A stretch of DNA of 64,000 bases, from NCBI GenBank assembly GCA_001414345.1, contig LLCB01000187.1:1-64000 (forward strand), given 5' to 3'. The notes under the pieces were generated by a model. The model was not told where the DNA came from. It did no database searches and was given only the letters and a program-made list of their open reading frames with translations. The translations under genes and the position numbers were made by a program. This document shows, in pieces, positions 24,633 through 36,181 of this stretch (its first letter is position 1; each line of letters begins with the position of its first letter). The DNA is from Hymenoscyphus infarciens. Lineage: Eukaryota; Ascomycota; Leotiomycetes; Helotiales; Helotiaceae.

Positions 24633-26618
24633 TTAATTAAGTGTATCTACTCCCTCTGCCGCAAGCGCGTTTCGGTACTCCCTCCTAGCTTTAAGCAGCG
24701 TCTTGATGGTGGGTTCCATCATATCTCTCACCACTTTTCCACCTCCCCCAATCGCACTGGAGCTGAACTGTATCTTTTTTCCAGTCCTCTCGTAATGCTC
24801 TCTGATTTGTTGTTTTTGTCTCCGAATAATCTCCTCTCTCTCCGCCTCGGCATCATTCGCAACAGCATTGATACGATCCTCCGCCCTTGCCAAAGTCTCA
24901 TCCATTTTTGCCAATTCTCCTGCTCGATCAGGATCTCCAGAGAGGAATACAATCCAGAAGTGATGAAGGAACTCTGTTGTTGTTGCATGTGTTAAAGTCA
25001 ACCTTTCGAAAATTCTTTGAGAGAGACCAGATAGAGAAGACTGGCCATCAGAGCCGACAATCTCTGTTCGGCGAGCTTTCACTCCTTCTAAAATCTGGTC
25101 CCTCGCGTCGGTCAGACTGGATTTGCTGCCTACATGGGGAGTCTTATTTTCAGGCTCTTCATCAGTGTCACTGTCCTCCAAGACTCCAATGGCTGAACTT
25201 AAATCCAACCCTCCACCAACTCGGTGATTCATGTTCTGGGGATCAACGTCGGAACGCATGTTCGATAATACCTCGGCAGGTACCTGCTTTGCATATAAAG
25301 CAGCTTCAGCAGAGACTTGTGACTTTTCATTGGCAAAGAATTGACTTTGTTGCTTGATGTTGAGCATGATTCGGTTCTCTTCAGAATCACCCTGCAAATC
25401 ACGCAAGGCTAGAGCATTGAATGTCGCTTCGTCCATACCAATAGGATTTGCCGGATCGGTATCTGACGGAGCAACGTTTGCCATGATCTTCTCACTCAGA
25501 CTATTCAGGATCCGAACGATTGGTACTTTGGCTACTGAAGTTTGTCTCATGGTAAAATCTTGACGATTTCCGCCCTTGCTTCCTCCTTGATTCTCTTCGT
25601 TTCCCTCGAGATCAATCACATTCGGTATATGCAGGCCCAGTAATCGTTGGGCTGGTCCAGTGTCCGTAGTAGCTTCCAGATATCGATCAAAAGTAGGATC
25701 TGTGCCATCTGTCTCGACAATTCGCTCTCCCTTGAGCTTCTTGAATAGTCGACTAAGGAAGAATCTGGACCAAAATTCTGACTCGTTGAGTTTAGGGACG
25801 TTCTCATCGTAAACACGCTTTATGAGTGGATGCTGGCTGAAAATGAGCTGGATTTGCTCGGCACTGATATTCATTTTGAGCTCTCCGTCCACTTGCCGTG
25901 GCTTCACGGCTGACAAAACATTGTAAGAACCTCTCTTTTGGCTGGTTTCGACAGCAAAGGCTCTCAGAATATTCGTTCGCGTGGACCAAAACTGAGAGTT
26001 GAATTGCGAATTGGTAATAGTATCCGGCTTGGTCCGTAATGCTTCCATATAGGTGCCATGAAGGGATGGGTCTTTTTTCATCAGAGCTTGCTGGAGTTCG
26101 ATATCGGTTTTCAAAGCAGTGTCATCAAACCATTTTGCTGATACTGAGCCCTGGTTGGACGTAACCGCACTGGCCATCGCCATTGCTGCTGACGCTGGAG
26201 CAGAGCCATTTGCAGTGGGCACACTTGCATCTTTTGCCTTGATGGCACTGATCAAGTTGGTCAAGGCATCTTTGACGGCATTTGCCTGGAGCCGAGGATT
26301 TGAAGGCGCGTTGAAATGGAATAGATGGGTAACAGCTTCCTGGGCTTGGGGCGACTTTTCAAAGACCTTGAGCATCACCTTGGCAGCGGATTCGGGAGTT
26401 TGCTGCAAATCTAGGTACACACAAAGTTCAGTATCAGATGACAAGTGCCAAAGGGCTGCCAGGCCTCACATACTGGTGATGTCTGCAACGGAAATTTTCA
26501 CAGCTTTGTCGACCGAAGCACCCAGAGGTAGCCATTGAAGAGATTTCTCATTATCGGTGATGCTCAAAGTTCCGTCTTTCTTCTTGTAGGCGGCAGTGCC
26601 TTTCGTGGATGAGGCCAT
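24633..26618 (-). CDS. TFIIH core subunit Tfb1 (p62 homolog)
   Basis: Predicted CDS complement(join(24633..26410, 26474..26618)), 640 aa. Exon 1 carries the start of the N-terminal PH-like domain (KKKDGTLSITDNEKSLQWLP), which in this family contacts activators and Rad4/XPC. Splicing gives ITNLQQTPESAAKVMLKV. Two BSD domains follow at about 150-280, with FNSQFWSTRTNILRAFA and SEFWSRFFLSRLFKK as the Phe/Trp-containing cores. The C-terminal part has the helical p62 segment ending with TIKTLLKARREYRNALA. Tfb1 is a structural subunit of the TFIIH core used in RNA polymerase II initiation and nucleotide-excision repair. No lesion is seen. The gene is divergent from the 2-oxoglutarate dehydrogenase gene. 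Confidence 0.92.
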
Positions 26619-26961
26619 TGGCGATGGACTATTGTGAATCCCGAGCTCTTGATGGTGGATGGGATTGTTCTCTCATCTGAAGAATGAGGCCCACTCGCCA
26701 AGGGCGATGAAGAGCCGCTTGTGTTTCTGGGGTGTTCTGGGGTGCCCAAACGCAGCTCCAAGACCCGGAGCCCCAAACCTCTTCCCAGCACTTTCCGCGA
26801 AGACTTTGAAAGTCTTGGACGAGAAGTTTTCTTCCAAATGTGACGCGGCGTGAGTTGAATAGGGGTCTTTGGGTGTTAAGAGGACGTTTGGTCTTACGGG
26901 ATTGTGGTGATGGGTGAGAGGTGGTGTTGAAGATATGAATCAGGAATGGTTGCCTCTTAGA

Positions 26962-27165
26962 CTAAAAGAAAGACTTGCTTGGCATGTCACCAATGAGAGG
27001 CTGGAAGGCTGGAACGGCGTTGGCATTGCTCGGCCCGGTGATGACTAAGAAGATGCCGATTATCCCTGCAACAGCGAGTTCTTCCGCAGAATGGAAGGCT
27101 GTCGATTGCTCGGCCGTCATCTGGCTTTGCTCTGTTCCAGTTACAAGTACTCCTACTCCACGCAT
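26962..27165 (-). CDS. Candidate small single-TMS protein (67 aa)
   Basis: A reverse-strand ORF from the ATG at 27165. It has a plausible membrane segment (AVAGIIGIFLVITG) flanked by a polar N-terminus and a short C-terminal tail ending in MPSKSFF. It lies in the divergent promoter region between tfb1 (start 26618) and kgd1 (start 27307). The gap otherwise shows nothing recognisable. I do not recognise the family; it may be a chance frame. A longer in-frame form reaches 27210. Confidence 0.28.
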   Translation of the reverse strand: MRGVGVLVTGTEQSQMTAEQSTAFHSAEELAVAGIIGIFLVITGPSNANAVPAFQPLIGDMPSKSFF

Positions 27166-27306
27166 CTTTGAAAGACTAACTCCGCCTCTCCTTAACTTCA
27201 ATTCCACCACAGCATCTCACCTGCTGCGTGGATCGTACATCTCCAACGCCTCATCCTCCCTCCTATTTCTCTCACTGGTCCTTTCTTAGCTGTATTGGCC
27301 GGCACA

Positions 27307-30300
27307 ATGCTTCGATCCTCCCTACGCCAGAAGAGCAGCCAGCTCCTGAAAGCTGGCTGTTCTGCACGAAATCTCTGTACCTCGACCACCTCCCGCAATC
27401 CCCTCATCTTCTCCAACACCACATCCAAAACCCTCCTCGCCTCGAAACGAAACCCATTGGCTGCCCTCTCCCAGAAGAGACATGCCGCCGCCGTCGCTTC
27501 CGCCCCAGATCCAAATGACAGCTTCCTGTCAGGAAATAGCTCAAATTACATTGATGAGATGTATATGCAATGGAAGGAGGACCCGTCCAGCGTACACGTC
27601 TCATGGCAGGTCTACTTCCGCAATATGGAGAGCGGCGATATGCCAATGTCGCAAGCTTTCACTCCTCCGCCAACTCTTGTGCCTACACCAACCGGAGGCG
27701 TGGCGAGCTTCATGCCAGGCCTTGGGATGGCAGCTGGCGAGGGCTCCGATGTCACAAACCACCTAAAGGTACAACTGCTTGTCCGCGCATACCAAGCTCG
27801 TGGTCACCACAAGGCAAATATCGATCCTTTGGGCATCCGGCGCGAGGCGGAAGAATTTGGATACAGCAACCCAAAGGAGCTGAGACTCGAGCATTACCAG
27901 TTCACCGAGAAGGACTTGGATACCGAGTACACCCTTGGGCCCGGAATTTTGCCTCGATTCAAGAAGGATGGACGTGAGAAAATGACCCTGCGTGACATTA
28001 TCGCCGCCTGCGAGCGCATCTACTGCGGTTCATATGGTGTTGAGTACATCCACATCCCAGATAGAGAACAATGCGATTGGCTGCGTGAGCGTGTCGAAGT
28101 CGAAGCCCCCTTCAAATACTCAATTGACGAGAAGCGACGAATCCTCGATCGATTAATCTGGAGTTCAAGTTTCGAACTTTTCTCTGCCACAAAATACCCC
28201 AACGATAAGCGATTCGGTTTGGAAGGTTGTGAGACCTTGGTCCCAGGAATGAAGGCCTTGATCGACCGAAGTGTAGACTATGGGGTCAAAGATATTGTCA
28301 TTGGTATGCCTCATCGTGGTCGTCTCAATGTCCTCAGTAACGTTGTCCGCAAACCAAACGAGTCCATTTTCAGTGAATTCGGAGGGTCTGCCGCAGCCGA
28401 GGACGAGGGATCCGGGGATGTCAAATACCATTTGGGAATGAACTTTGAGAGACCTACTCCTTCCGGAAAGCGGGTACAACTCTCCCTTGTCGCAAACCCT
28501 TCGCATTTGGAAGCAGAAGACCCTGTCGTTTTGGGCAAGACCAGAGCCATCCAACACTACAACGATGATGAGAAATCTCACAAGACTGCCATGGGTGTCC
28601 TTCTTCACGGTGACGCAGCTTTCGCAGCCCAAGGTGTTGTCTACGAATGTTTGGGATTCCACTCTCTCCCAGCCTATTCCACTGGTGGCACCATTCATTT
28701 GGTCGTGAACAACCAAATCGGTTTCACCACTGACCCTCGTTTCGCTCGTTCTACGGCCTACTGTACCGATATTGCCAAGTCTATCGATGCACCAGTCTTC
28801 CACGTCAATGCCGATGATGTCGAGGCTGTCAACTATGTCTGCCAACTTGCCGCTGATTGGCGTGCCGAGTTCCGAAAGGATGTTGTTATTGATCTTGTCT
28901 GCTACCGTAAACATGGTCACAACGAGACCGATCAACCTTCTTTCACCCAACCACTCATGTATAAGAAGATTCAATCACATGAGTCTCAGATTGATATCTA
29001 CATCAACCAGCTCTTGAAGGATGGTAGCTTCACTAAGGAAGATATCGAGGAGCACCGCAAATGGGTTTGGGGTATGTTGGAAGAGAGCTTTGCCAAGAGC
29101 AAAGATTATCAACCAACCTCCAAGGAATGGACCACTTCCGCTTGGAACGGCTTCAAGTCACCAAAGGAATTGGCCTCGGAAGTCCTTCCCCACAACCCAA
29201 CCGGTGTCGCCGTCAAGACCCTCGAGCACATCGGTACAACCATTGGCTCGGCCCCAGAAGGTTTCAACGTTCACCGCAACTTGAAGCGTATTCTCGCAAA
29301 CCGTGTCAAGACTGTAAATGAAGGTACCAACATCGATTGGTCAACTGCTGAAGCACTTGCTTTTGGTTCACTGGTCAGTGAGGGACACCACGTCCGGGTT
29401 TCTGGTCAAGATGTTGAGCGTGGAACCTTTTCCCAAAGACATGCAGTTTTCCACGACCAAGAGAACGAGAAGACATACACACCACTCCAACACATCAGCA
29501 AGGACCAAGGCAAATTCGTCATCGCTAACTCTTCCTTGAGTGAGTTTGGAGCTCTTGGATTTGAGTATGGTTACTCTCTTTCATCCCCCAACGCGCTTGT
29601 CATGTGGGAGGCCCAATTCGGTGATTTTGCCAACAACGCTCAGTGTATCATCGATCAATTCATCGCTTCTGGTGAGGTCAAATGGATGCAAAGATCCGGT
29701 CTTATCATGTCGCTACCCCACGGATATGATGGACAAGGACCTGAGCATTCCTCTGGACGTATGGAAAGATACCTCCAATTGTGTAACGAGGACCCACGTG
29801 TTTACCCAGCAGCTGACAAGCTCGACCGTCAACACCAAGACTGCAACATGCAGATTGCGTATATGACCGAGCCTTCGAATTTGTTCCACATCTTGCGTAG
29901 ACAGATGAACAGACAATTCAGAAAGCGTAAGTCTAATATATCCAGACTTTTTATATTGTGGTTTTACTAACATTGTACAGCTCTCGTCCTTTTCTTCTCC
30001 AAATCTCTTCTCAGACATCCTCTCGCACGATCACCTATCGAAGAGTTCACCGGCGACTCACAATTCAAATGGATCATCCCCGACCCCGAGCACGGCAAGT
30101 CCATCGTCGAGCCTGAACAAGTCGAGCGAGTCGTCATCTGCACCGGACAAGTCTACGTTGCACTCCACAAATACCGTGCAGACAAGGGTATCAAGGATAC
30201 CGCCATCACCAGAATTGAACAGCTCAACCCCTTCCCATGGCAACAACTCAAGGAGAACCTTGACATGTATCCTAATGCTAAGACTATCGTTTGGTGCCAG

Positions 30301-30519
30301 GAGGAACCTCTCAACGCTGGTGCTTGGTCTTTTACGCAACCTAGAATTGAGACGTTGCTTAATCAGACTGAGCATCATGATCGTAAACACGTCATGTACG
30401 CGGGACGAAATCCTAGTGCTAGTGTAGCTACTGGATTGAAGACTTCGCATACCAAAGAGGAGGCGGAGCTTTTGGAGACTGCGTTTACAGTTACGCAGGA
30501 TAAGTTGAAGGGGGAGTAG
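27307..30519 (+). CDS. kgd1: 2-oxoglutarate dehydrogenase E1 component, mitochondrial
   Basis: Predicted CDS join(27307..29926, 29981..30519), 1052 aa, the usual length for fungal E1. The N-terminal 70 residues are Arg/Ser-rich with almost no acid, a mitochondrial presequence. [20 protein letters not shown] starts the conserved N-terminal E1 segment. Next come [17 protein letters not shown], the [11 protein letters not shown] block, the ThDP-binding region with [14 protein letters not shown] and [11 protein letters not shown], and [21 protein letters not shown]. The C-terminal transketolase-like domain has [14 protein letters not shown] and [20 protein letters not shown]. It performs thiamine-dependent decarboxylation of 2-oxoglutarate in the TCA cycle with Kgd2 and Lpd1. 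Codon choice is C-biased, as in highly expressed genes. The only intron is close to the 3' end. Confidence 0.96.
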
Positions 30520-31401
30520 ATGTGTGGTTTAGTTGGGTAAATACTTACATACGAAGCAAGACAAAAATTAGAAGGGAGTGTGTAGTGTGTAATGTTAGGA
30601 AGGGCTTCTTGGGGAGTGTAGAAAAGCAGATGCATATTGAGGGATGGGATGGGGATTGGGATGGATGGGTGGTATTGGGTTTAGATGCCCTAGGCTAGTT
30701 CTAGCTACTTCCTTGTATTATTGTACAGCTTCTTTTTTCAACTTCTTGTGTTATTTATGATGTCTTGTTTGAGTGAGCGGGTGAGTGCGTGGCAATGAAC
30801 GTGTCTTGGTCTCTCCGTTCCTGTTTTGATTGCTGAGTTACATTGTTGATGAATTGTCCTCCTTCTTCCCCTTCTTCTTCTTCTTTCCTTCTTCTTTCTC
30901 TCTATAGTCCTTGATGGATGGATGGGGCGTGGAGTGGGATTTGGAGAGGAGTGGTTTCTGTTTCTTTTCATAGGTGAGGGGGTGCTTTCGGTGGTCTAAA
31001 AGATGGGGCAGGATGGGAGGGGCGTGTACGTATTGGTGTTTGCATTCATTTTCCGTTGGTTTCTTTTTACAATGGCTCTCTCTCTTTCTTTCCTGACTTT
31101 TTCGTGTTTAGGGCGAGGAGGGAGTTTGTTTTTTTTGTTGTGTGGTTTTTGGATTTGATGGGGTGTTCTTTTTAGGGGGGATGGAGTAGGAAAGAATGTG
31201 GAGATGATATTGGGGGGTTGTTGGGTTATTGGCTATGATGGTGAGTGGAAGGAGATATAGCCAGTCTATACTCGCGGCTGGGTATTCTAAGAAATGCTTC
31301 TCTCCCCTTGTGGTGCGTATTCTCTGAGTTTTCTCTTTACTTTTAAGTCGTTCTGAGAGGACTAGGTTTCTGTTTCCTCTTTAAACAACTCTGTTTCTCC
31401 T
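30520..31401. other. kgd1 3' region, no gene seen
   Basis: About 880 bp of T- and G-rich sequence downstream of kgd1, with pyrimidine tracts (for example 30861-30905) and no protein-like frame. It probably holds the 3' UTR and terminator. Confidence 0.5.
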
Positions 31402-31697
31402 CCGACAGCCCTATCTCCTCATGCTTGCTTCTCAGATATCTTTCTAGAAAGGGTAATACTGACTCCGGCATCTTCCACAGTAATCTCATTTGGTGCAAAA
31501 GAACTAGGATGGTACTGTTCGAACCGTAACTGGTGTGAATGTTCCTACCTCCTCCCTAACGGAGAAATGGAACTCTATCCCCACCCACGCCATTGGAAAT
31601 ACATTCGCCAAGAGCCCTTCTTCCCAAAGGTTCGAGATTGGATGAAAATCGTACGGGTGTTTATAGAACGGAAGCTTACCTTTAGTTCAGGTAAATA
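31402..31697 (+). pseudogene. Coding-like open frame without a start codon
   Basis: A forward frame stays open for about 98 codons to TAA at about 31695-31697. Its composition is protein-like, rich in Trp, Tyr, Cys, His and Pro (for example WYCSNRNWCECSYLLPNG and RHWKYIRQEPFFPKVRDWM). No ATG occurs early in the frame, and GTAAAT at the 3' end could be a splice donor. It may be an orphan exon or gene remnant cut off by the repeat block that begins at about 31884. I do not recognise the family. Confidence 0.35.
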
Positions 31698-31972
31698 ACC
31701 TGCTCTTTCTGGACCTGCGACACGGTAGAATGAGAGAACTGTTATGGCTTTCAGGATTCCTTATTTGGCAGGGATATGGAAGACGAATCTTTTCATGTAG
31801 GAGAGTCTTATGTAGACGGCGAACAGTCTAAAAGAAGTATATAAATAAGTAAAGTATATATGTTATTATTACTTTTTAGACTTAGCTAATTAAATCGCTC
31901 GATTCTCCTTTTCCATCCTAGCCTAAAGAGTGTTTAAAGCTTTTCTAGGTCTAGTAGGTAGAGAGGCTAGAT

Positions 31973-32735
31973 CAGTGTGGTCGATAGTATTATCGTGATA
32001 AAATACTGTAGTATTTTAGATTAATATATTATTATAATATCCTAGTAGTACGTATCCAAATACGCTATAATACGATTGTAATATCGTGATATCATACGGT
32101 ATATCTTTTAATGACTTGTAAGCGCTAAAACCCACTTTTTCTTAAAATGAGGCTATTTACACTTTTTCTATATACTCTTTTATCACTTACTTATTAGACT
32201 AAAATAATTTTTATTCATCGATTTGGTTAATATTTGCCTGTAATTAAAGGGTAAAACTTAGTAGAATTTAATACACTAGTTTATTATATTCTAGCTAGTA
32301 ATCTAACGTTGAATTAGTACTTGGTGTTAAGAGATTTCTAGACATGTTTTCATCTCGCATAGGCCACCTTTTTAACCTTATAATATTTAGGTTAATTTAA
32401 GAGCTATTTATATGATTCTTTTTTTGAAATACTCTATTTAAATAGATCTATAATTCTAGCTATTTAGCTGTATATTTTTTGTATTATACGTTGTGCTATA
32501 TAAAGCTAAAATAAAAGGCTAAAAAGAAGTAGGGTAAAAACCGGGGTAAAAAGCTTAAATATTGTGGCTTAGCAATACCACGATATTATTATGATATCGA
32601 TTAAAATACTAACAATATAAAGGATAATATTGTTAGATATCGTGGCATTTAAATGGTATAAATAGTATGTATTAAAGTGGGTTTCCAACAATATATCGTG
32701 GTGGTATAATATTCTAAATACTATCGACCACACTG
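31973..32735. mobile_element. 763-bp hAT-like element with perfect 8-bp TSD GGCTAGAT
   Basis: The terminal inverted repeats are 19 bp, CAGTGTGGTCGATAGTATT, identical at both ends. The octamer GGCTAGAT directly abuts both ends (31965-31972 and 32736-32743). The same site without the insertion is visible at about 8604-8610 (GCTAGAT followed by the matching sequence). The size, CAG-type ends and 8-bp duplication place it with hAT non-autonomous elements. The interior is AT-rich with no ORF and contains several ATATCG-type palindromes. Confidence 0.85.
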
Positions 32736-32807
32736 GGCTAGATAAGACGTTTATTCTATAGACTAATAAATTAAGAGATAGTCGATTACTAAGCTACCTA
32801 GTGCCTC

Positions 32808-33023
32808 CACCAGGGGATGTAGGAATTCGTAACTAGCGAATAGTTAACCAACTCTCTACTACTCCTTCTATTAGTCATTCGAGACTCGATAAATCGATTC
32901 TATTATCCTAAAAGGTATAAATAATTAAGATTTTAATATATTTATTATTCTAAAGAAGTAAGAACAATTATAGAAGTGTAAGTACTTCGAGATTATAGTT
33001 ACGAATTCCTATAGCCTCTGGTG
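32808..33023. mobile_element. 216-bp MITE, second copy, inverted relative to 14407-14622
   Basis: The reverse complement aligns end to end with 14407-14622 and has exactly the same length. Differences are mainly C-to-T or G-to-A (for example GTAACTA for GTGACTA, ATAATTGTTCTTAC for ACAATTGTTCTAAC). It lies inside the truncated hAT-like element. GTGCCTC and GTGTCTC near the two ends may be a mutated target duplication, but the exact ends are uncertain. Confidence 0.78.
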
Positions 33024-33797
33024 TCTCTAACCGTAGGCTAGCTTATTATAGAATAATAGGCTTAAGACAAGTAGAAAGGTAAGTAAAAACTAGCTTATAC
33101 TAGATTAGATAGAGAAGTGCTAATAGAAGATATATTAATATTTTTAAGGAATTGTTTTTATTTATATACTTTTTATTAATTTTATTTATTTTATTAGTTT
33201 TTAGTATTTTTAACACCTTTAGAGGTTATATTTAATACTACTTTTATTAATCCTAGCCTAGCCTACGTTCTCCTTCCTTAGCTATCTAACTTTTTTACTT
33301 CTCTTATCTTATTCTATTCTCTCTCTTAAGCCTCGCCTAGCTTCGCCTCTTCTACTAAATCTAGCTACTAGCCTTCCTTTGCCTAGCCTAGGAGGGGGGG
33401 TTAGCCTAGATTAGCTAGTAATTAGGTTAAGGAGAGGCTAGGAGAATGAAAACGCTGCCATAGATGATGTTTACTGTTCATGATTCTTATTTACAGATTT
33501 TGGGATATGTGATCGAATACCATAATGACAGCATACTTGATGGGAATGCAAGATTAACCATAGGTGGATTTTATGATAAGTCGTGTGCACAGTATAAGCG
33601 AAGGCGCCTGGGGAGTGGGGGTGGACGTATCCACGTGTTTGGATGGAGTGGAATAACAGATACTTTGGGACGGAGAGAATGGGTGTGGCTCTGGGAAATC
33701 ATGATTTTGTGGAGTAGCACGGACTTGAGGTTTGCTTGATCTGAATGTTTGAGAGGCTTTTTTCGACTCTTTTAAATAGTGGATTTGTGCTGATCCG

Positions 33798-34291
33798 ATG
33801 GTGATCCCGAAACAAGAACTTTCGGGGTTCATCACTACTCTACTTTCATCGATAGGGTTACCTGAAAACTACCAGCGAGATAACGAACAAGAATTTCTCC
33901 CACGAGAAATTATCCAAGAAATAATCGAATACCTACCTCTCTTCCCAATTTTCGCTCGTCGTCTAGATTCACCTTTTTTTGCTTCATCTATTTGCCTTGA
34001 CCAGGCGTTTTCAAGAACCAACTTTCTTCGGGTCGGCTTCTTCCACATTTCTGGGATCTTCAAGGTGTTGCTGGGAAGAGAAAGGGACAAGGGGGGAAAT
34101 GGAATTGGAAGGAGTTGGCAAGAGTGCTTTCTAGGATGGAGGGGATTATGACATCTGAAGTGGTAATAGAGGAAATATCGATTGGGTTGAGGAATTGGTG
34201 TAGGATTTGGAGGTTGGCAGAGGGATACTTGACTCGTGAGGGATTATGTGATGGGGTCGATTTTGGGACATTGCTACTCTGTAGTATCTAG
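33798..34291 (+). pseudogene. Possible frameshifted F-box-like protein gene
   Basis: An ATG at 33798 opens a 117-aa frame with an F-box-like helix (FLPREIIQEIIEYL) and protein-like sequence to about residue 90. It ends at 34151. From about 34090 a different frame looks more protein-like (WKELARVLSRMEGIMTSEV) and continues to TAG at 34289-34291. This fits one frameshift or an unrecognised intron. I do not know the family, and the assignment to F-box is weak. Confidence 0.3.
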
Positions 34292-34573
34292 GACCACAGA
34301 AAACCCAATTAATAAGCCGACATAATACTTCTACTTTAAATCGAAGCATGAGACTTCTTATCCAGAAAACTCCCGGCGAGGAACGACGATAAGACGGAGT
34401 GCCGTCTGCCTAAACATAGCAGCGAGATTGGAAAACTAAAACAGACGTTTTCCAGGCCAAACAGGCAATCGAATTCGCATTTTAAGTATTGTGAGTTATT
34501 CCGATCCCGGCTTCTTAGTGCCCCGTCGAACATCAATATCAAGTTCCTCCAACTAGAAAAACAATATGAGTAC

Positions 34574-35648
34574 TTAAGAACGATGGCGGAAGTGATTATG
34601 AGGTATTCTTACGGGCGGTGGGTCAGGACGATCTGCGAGTGCATCCAGATCAACCCTTCTTTCTGCATTCCAAGCATCGAACTTTTCCCAGTTGATACAT
34701 TTATGTTGTTGTTCCAAGGCAGGTCGAGGAAGTGATCCAAACCATTCGAAGGTAGATACTACTCTGGAACCTCGACACATCGCATTGAGACGAAGGTTCT
34801 CCAAGCAGTGTTCTTCAGTGATATTAACAATTTTCCACACGAAAATACAAATTGATTAACTTACCGATGTGGACTTTTCGCTCTTTCAGTGCTTTTCCCT
34901 CGAGGTAAGGCCAGTAATGTTCTCGATGCATCCACTTTCGAACCCAATGCTAGAAAGATTTCTTAACAGACAGTCGTAAGAAGTCACACCAAAGAAATAC
35001 TACTAATCACACAATGAATCTTGTGATATGCAGTGAAACTCCCCACGTATCCGGAGCCGTCTTTCAAGGCGAGGGAGCTCAGGTTAATCTTATGCATCTC
35101 CTCGGGAGTGAAACGGACATTCATATCTCAACGACGATCGAAATCAGTATCGCTTCTCTTTCTAGGGCAATGAGAAATGGGGGTATTCAGAACTTAATTT
35201 GTAAGAGTTTACGCCAAGCTTCATCGTGTGCTGGTCTTGGGTCACCAACATAAGGATTATCGTGATAGAAATCTCGGAGGGGGAAATCGGTGTATTCCCA
35301 CTGGATTGCCTCTTCGGCTGGCTCTTTAGACTACGTTAGATGTTTTTCTTGGGAAATTTGAGGCCTATGGAGCTTACGGTATATCTTGCCTGGGCTCTGA
35401 CTCTGAATTTTTTCTAGCTTTTGGTCTTGATGTGCTGGTAACCTCTCGGATTTCCAAAGCAAGGTAGTGCTTGTGATGAGGATGAGGTATATCAGAGCGA
35501 TAGAGACGTGAAAGAGAAGTTCCCAAAGTTTGGAACAGTATGGTCGCTTTTGAAAATTGGGTTGTGCTTCATCTGGCCACGCTTCAGATTTGAGAAATGG
35601 CTCTGAATCCAGAAATGGGGAATCCTCAGAGGAGGCTTCAGAAGACAT
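34574..35648 (-). CDS. UstYa-family (DUF3328) oxidase-like protein, damaged splice donor
   Basis: Five exons give a phase-consistent 278-aa model: complement(join(34574..34812, 34865..34949, 35011..35126, 35198..35323, 35378..35648)). Features: one N-terminal membrane helix (HVSIALIYLILITSTTLL), then IQWEYTDFPLRDFYHDNPYVG. Both family motifs are present: HxxHC in AYHKIHC and HxxHC in HIEHCLENLR. UstYa proteins catalyse oxidative cyclisation or related steps in fungal RiPP and other secondary-metabolite pathways. The second intron (35127-35197) lacks a GT: its 5' end reads TTAAGT where GTAAGT is expected, and all three frames have stops inside. The gene is therefore probably poorly or not expressed as full protein. 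It sits head-to-head with a P450 pseudogene. Confidence 0.68.
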
Positions 35649-36181
35649 TTTCGCTGGATGCTTGTGATACACGTTTGTAGATGTGAAGTGGAGACTTAGG
35701 GTGCTCGGTTTTTAGGGAAACCAAGATGATGTATGGAGAAGGGCTGCAAAGCAAATCCACGTCCAAAAAACGTATCTGAATACTCCAAGACTATGTAAGG
35801 TATACTCTTCCCTCTCACTCGTGGATATCTAAACTTATCTCCAATGGGGGTAGGGGGGGACGTTGGATTTCTTCCCTCGTCAGGATCCTAGTACCTGTTA
35901 ATTATATTGCATAAATAAATAAATCACCAAATGGGATGGTTGGTAACACAACAAGCGCACGTCGCAGTCTCCAAACAGGGATGGGTGTGTCGATCTAGGC
36001 ACTCTGACAACGGTGACTCTTTGAGGCCACCAACCCACCAACTGTTGTGAGTTGCAATTAGGCAAAAGACGTGCCTTCACCTACAGCAGAAAGCTGTTTG
36101 TTGCCTGGCCTGGCCTGAGAGGTTTCCCCCCCCCCCCCTTTTTTTGAATCGCGATTTCGCCCATTGTTCGTCAACCTGTAC
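35649..36181. promoter_or_regulatory. Divergent intergenic region between UstYa gene and P450 pseudogene
   Basis: About 530 bp with no protein-like frame. A C-tract followed by a T-tract lies at about 36126-36146. It would have been a shared promoter for the two divergent genes; no specific site is recognised. Confidence 0.4.

Larger units (their letters stand above)
31884..33457. mobile_element. Left-truncated hAT-like element carrying two nested elements
   Basis: 31884-31970, 32744-32800 and 33240-33457 align with the interior and right end of the 513-bp element at 8420-8932. The right end, reverse complemented, is CAGCGTTTTCATTCTCCTAG, the least mutated end of this family. The left terminus and its target duplication are missing. 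It is interrupted by the element at 31973-32735 and by the 216-bp MITE at 32808-33023. Sequence at 33030-33240 has no match in the 8420 copy. Confidence 0.62.

Noticed and set aside
28165..28974. 269-aa open frame on the reverse strand
   Set aside because: It lies wholly antisense to kgd1, whose forward frame has unmistakable conserved motifs; the reverse frame is a codon-bias shadow.
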